Shown: piece by piece, positions 6,824 to 8,127 of the stretch | How positions within the stretch are numbered: the first letter of the stretch is position 1 | Layout: each line of letters starts with the position of its first letter | DNA from: Aquificaceae bacterium | GTDB lineage: Bacteria > Aquificota > Aquificia > Aquificales > Aquificaceae | NCBI GenBank assembly: GCA_015492115.1 | Contig: WGFS01000158.1 | Span: 1 to 8,127 of the forward strand | Length of the DNA stretch: 8,127 bases | Direction: 5' to 3' | Position numbers and translations under genes: made by a program | Notes under the pieces: generated by a model | What the model saw: only the letters and a program-made list of their open reading frames with translations | Told to the model about the DNA's origin: nothing | Databases searched by the model: none

Positions 6824-6829
6824 CCTAAT

Positions 6830-7243
6830 ATGGCGCAGGTACTCAAGAGGGAGTTTTTGGAGAGCCTCCTGAACCACGAGATAAAGGAGCTTCTCCGTAT
6901 AAGAACCCAGCTCAACCTCGCAGAGCACGTGCCCGAGATAGAGAACATAACCCTCGCTGTTATCCCCGTTGAGAGCACCTCCCCGGCGGAGGTCCTTGAG
7001 CCCATAAGGGATGTCCTCAGGGATTCGGACGTCATCTTCCCGGACAGCAACAACCTCATATTGCTACTTCCGGGGACTGACGAGATGGGAGCACTGCATA
7101 TACTTGAGGGACTATCGGATTTCCTCGGAGAGGGTTTCAGGTTTTCCTACGTCGTGTATCCCAGGGACGGAGAGTCAGCGGGAGAGCTCCTGAAGAGATT
7201 GAGGGACAGGACCCTCTCAGAGCTCGGGATCAGCATGCCTTAG
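6830..7243 (+). CDS. Small stand-alone degenerate GGDEF-like protein
   Basis: This 137-residue soluble protein has no signal peptide or membrane helix. A predicted helical start (about 1-30) leads into what resembles a shortened diguanylate-cyclase (GGDEF) fold. LRDSDVIF (63-70) matches the segment just before the active site. NNLILLLPGTDEMGA (74-88) matches the strand and helix after it, and FSYVVYPRDGESAGELL (105-121) matches the C-terminal strand and helix. The active-site motif itself is gone: PDSNN (71-75) stands where GGDEF would be, one residue shorter, and the metal-binding aspartate of the first strand appears replaced (AVIPVE, 43-48). It should not make c-di-GMP. R64 and D67 do form an RxxD where the inhibitory c-di-GMP site would sit. 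A receptor or structural role is inference, and the fold assignment is by eye. The gene stands alone between the divergent adaptor gene and the convergent mtaB. Confidence 0.6.
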   Translation: MAQVLKREFLESLLNHEIKELLRIRTQLNLAEHVPEIENITLAVIPVESTSPAEVLEPIRDVLRDSDVIFPDSNNLILLLPGTDEMGALHILEGLSDFLGEGFRFSYVVYPRDGESAGELLKRLRDRTLSELGISMP

Positions 7244-8127
7244 AGGGCTACCTCTACAAGCTCTCCCGGGCTGTGATCTTTGGAGACCTCCACCTCTATG
7301 TAGTTCTCTGTGAGCGCCCTTCCTTCTGATAGGACTATCGCCCTGAGCTTCCTCCCCCTGTTCCTCTCCCTGAACTCCTCTCTCTTCTGCTCATCTATAT
7401 TCTTGAGTGCCTTAACCCTTTCCTTCTTCACCCTCTCAGGAACCTTGGGCTTTAGCCCGCTCGCCTTCGTAAAGGGTCTGTCCGAGTATGGAAAGACGTG
7501 GAGGTATGCGAAGGGGATCTCCCTTATGAACTCAAGGGTTTCCTCAAAGTCCCTCTCCCTTTCTGTCGGGAACCCCGCTATAACGTCCGTCCCTATCGCA
7601 GACTCGGGTCTTCTGGAGAGTATGAACTCAACCACCTCTCTGAACTCCTCGGGGGTATAGCCCCTCTCCATAAGCCCAAGTATTCTTCTGGAACCGCTCT
7701 GCAGAGACAGGTGAAAGTGGGGGGCTATCTTACTCTCTCTCGTTATCAGAGCGAGGAGCTTCTCGTCCATCTCCTTTACGTGCATGGAGGACAGTCTGAT
7801 TATCTCTATTCCTTTTATATCTAGGAGTTCAATCAACAGTTCGTAGAGAGAGCTTCCTATGTCCCAACCGTACTGGGAGAGCTGGGTTCCTGAGAGGACT
7901 ACTTCCTTAAAACCCCTTTCAGCGAGGATTCTGACCTGCTCTACAACCTTCTCCTTGGGAACGCTCCTGACCTTCCCCCTCGCAAAGGGGATCACACAGA
8001 AGGTGCAGAACTTGTTGCACCCCTCCTGAACCTTCAGAAAGGGTCTCGTCTCCTCAAAGTAGAGGACTGTATCAAAGTTCCTCAACTCCTTTTCCCTGAA
8101 TATCTCCCCGACGACAACCCTTTTATC
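7240..8127 (-). CDS. mtaB: tRNA t6A37 methylthiotransferase MtaB, 5' end cut by window edge
   Basis: This radical-SAM enzyme adds a methylthio group to t6A at position 37 of tRNAs reading ANN codons, giving ms2t6A. The visible 295 residues are the C-terminal two thirds. Family members have roughly 400-450, so about 110-150 N-terminal residues, including most of the UPF0004 domain that binds the auxiliary Fe-S cluster, lie beyond the right edge. The radical-SAM cysteines are C37, C41 and C44 of the visible part (EGCNKFCTFCVIPFARG). HLSLQSGS, GTDVIAGFPTE and HVFPYSDRP follow in family order, and a short TRAM-like RNA-binding domain ends the protein. IPFARGKVRS and the HVFPYS segment fit MtaB better than MiaB (which has VPYxRG) or RimO. 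The TTG at 8085 is not the start, because the frame continues upstream in family-like sequence to the edge. The stop TAA overlaps the stop of the convergent upstream neighbour. Confidence 0.9.
   Translation of the reverse strand, partial: DKRVVVGEIFREKELRNFDTVLYFEETRPFLKVQEGCNKFCTFCVIPFARGKVRSVPKEKVVEQVRILAERGFKEVVLSGTQLSQYGWDIGSSLYELLIELLDIKGIEIIRLSSMHVKEMDEKLLALITRESKIAPHFHLSLQSGSRRILGLMERGYTPEEFREVVEFILSRRPESAIGTDVIAGFPTERERDFEETLEFIREIPFAYLHVFPYSDRPFTKASGLKPKVPERVKKERVKALKNIDEQKREEFRERNRGRKLRAIVLSEGRALTENYIEVEVSKDHSPGELVEVAL
7241..7256. repeat. Perfect 6-bp hairpin at the shared stop codons
   Basis: TAGAGG (7241-7246) and CCTCTA (7251-7256) pair perfectly around a GCTA loop, starting exactly at the TAG of the GGDEF-like gene and lying within the last codons of mtaB. 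A weaker outer pairing, AGCTCGGGA (7221-7229) with TCCCGGGCT (7264-7272), encloses it with one wobble. There is no T-run on either strand. It could be a shared mRNA 3' end structure or a chance result of coding sequence. Confidence 0.35.

Noticed and set aside
6760..7059. N-terminal extension of the adaptor to a start at 7059
   Set aside because: The extension lies antisense to the gene at 6830 and would bury the signal peptide about 100 residues into the protein. The ATG at 6759 gives a normal secreted adaptor.
7240..8127. MiaB or RimO instead of MtaB
   Set aside because: The motif after the radical-SAM cysteines (VIPFARGKVRS) and the HVFPYS segment match the MtaB/CDKAL1-type subgroup. The missing N-terminus leaves a small doubt.
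1..8127. Mobile element, CRISPR array, toxin-antitoxin or defence locus
   Set aside because: There are no repeats of suitable length, no transposase or nuclease motifs and no compositional break. Coding sequence accounts for nearly the whole window.

Overview
The window looks like ordinary chromosome from a thermophilic bacterium, most likely of the Aquificota. Arginine is written mostly as AGG/AGA, isoleucine often as ATA, and the proteins are rich in Glu, Lys and Arg. The ArgG sequence reads like those I recall from Aquifex relatives. GC, sampled by eye, is a little above 50%, higher than Aquifex aeolicus itself, so I do not name a genus. No tRNA, rRNA, CRISPR array, insertion sequence or phage gene is visible, and there is no gene-free stretch over 300 bases.

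Seven genes fill the window almost without gaps. From left to right they are: argG (-, its 3' end cut by the left edge); a six-helix membrane protein of unknown function (+); an FtsX/MacB-type ABC transporter permease (-); a P2-type cation-pumping ATPase (+); a MacA/HlyD-type periplasmic adaptor (-); a small protein resembling a GGDEF domain without its active site (+); and an MtaB-type tRNA methylthiotransferase (-, its 5' end cut by the right edge).

The layout is the most unusual property. Strand alternates at every gene, so no two neighbours here can share an operon. Divergent starts are separated by only 33, 20 and 70 bp. All three convergent pairs overlap at their 3' ends, by 20, 42 and 4 bp, and each junction carries a short inverted repeat around the stop codons. 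All six visible start codons lack a well-placed Shine-Dalgarno sequence, and each has a TATAAT-like hexamer ending only 6-9 nt upstream. This suggests leaderless or nearly leaderless transcripts.

Functionally the genes are mixed: arginine synthesis, tRNA modification, ion pumping and envelope export. The one plausible pairing is the adaptor with the ABC permease, which could form a MacAB-like exporter. They are separated by the oppositely oriented P-type ATPase, and no ABC nucleotide-binding subunit is present. The best candidate for something new is the 137-residue protein at 6830-7243. It appears to have lost the GGDEF catalytic motif but keeps an RxxD sequence where the c-di-GMP-binding I-site would lie. 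I see no defence system or other clearly novel multi-gene system.
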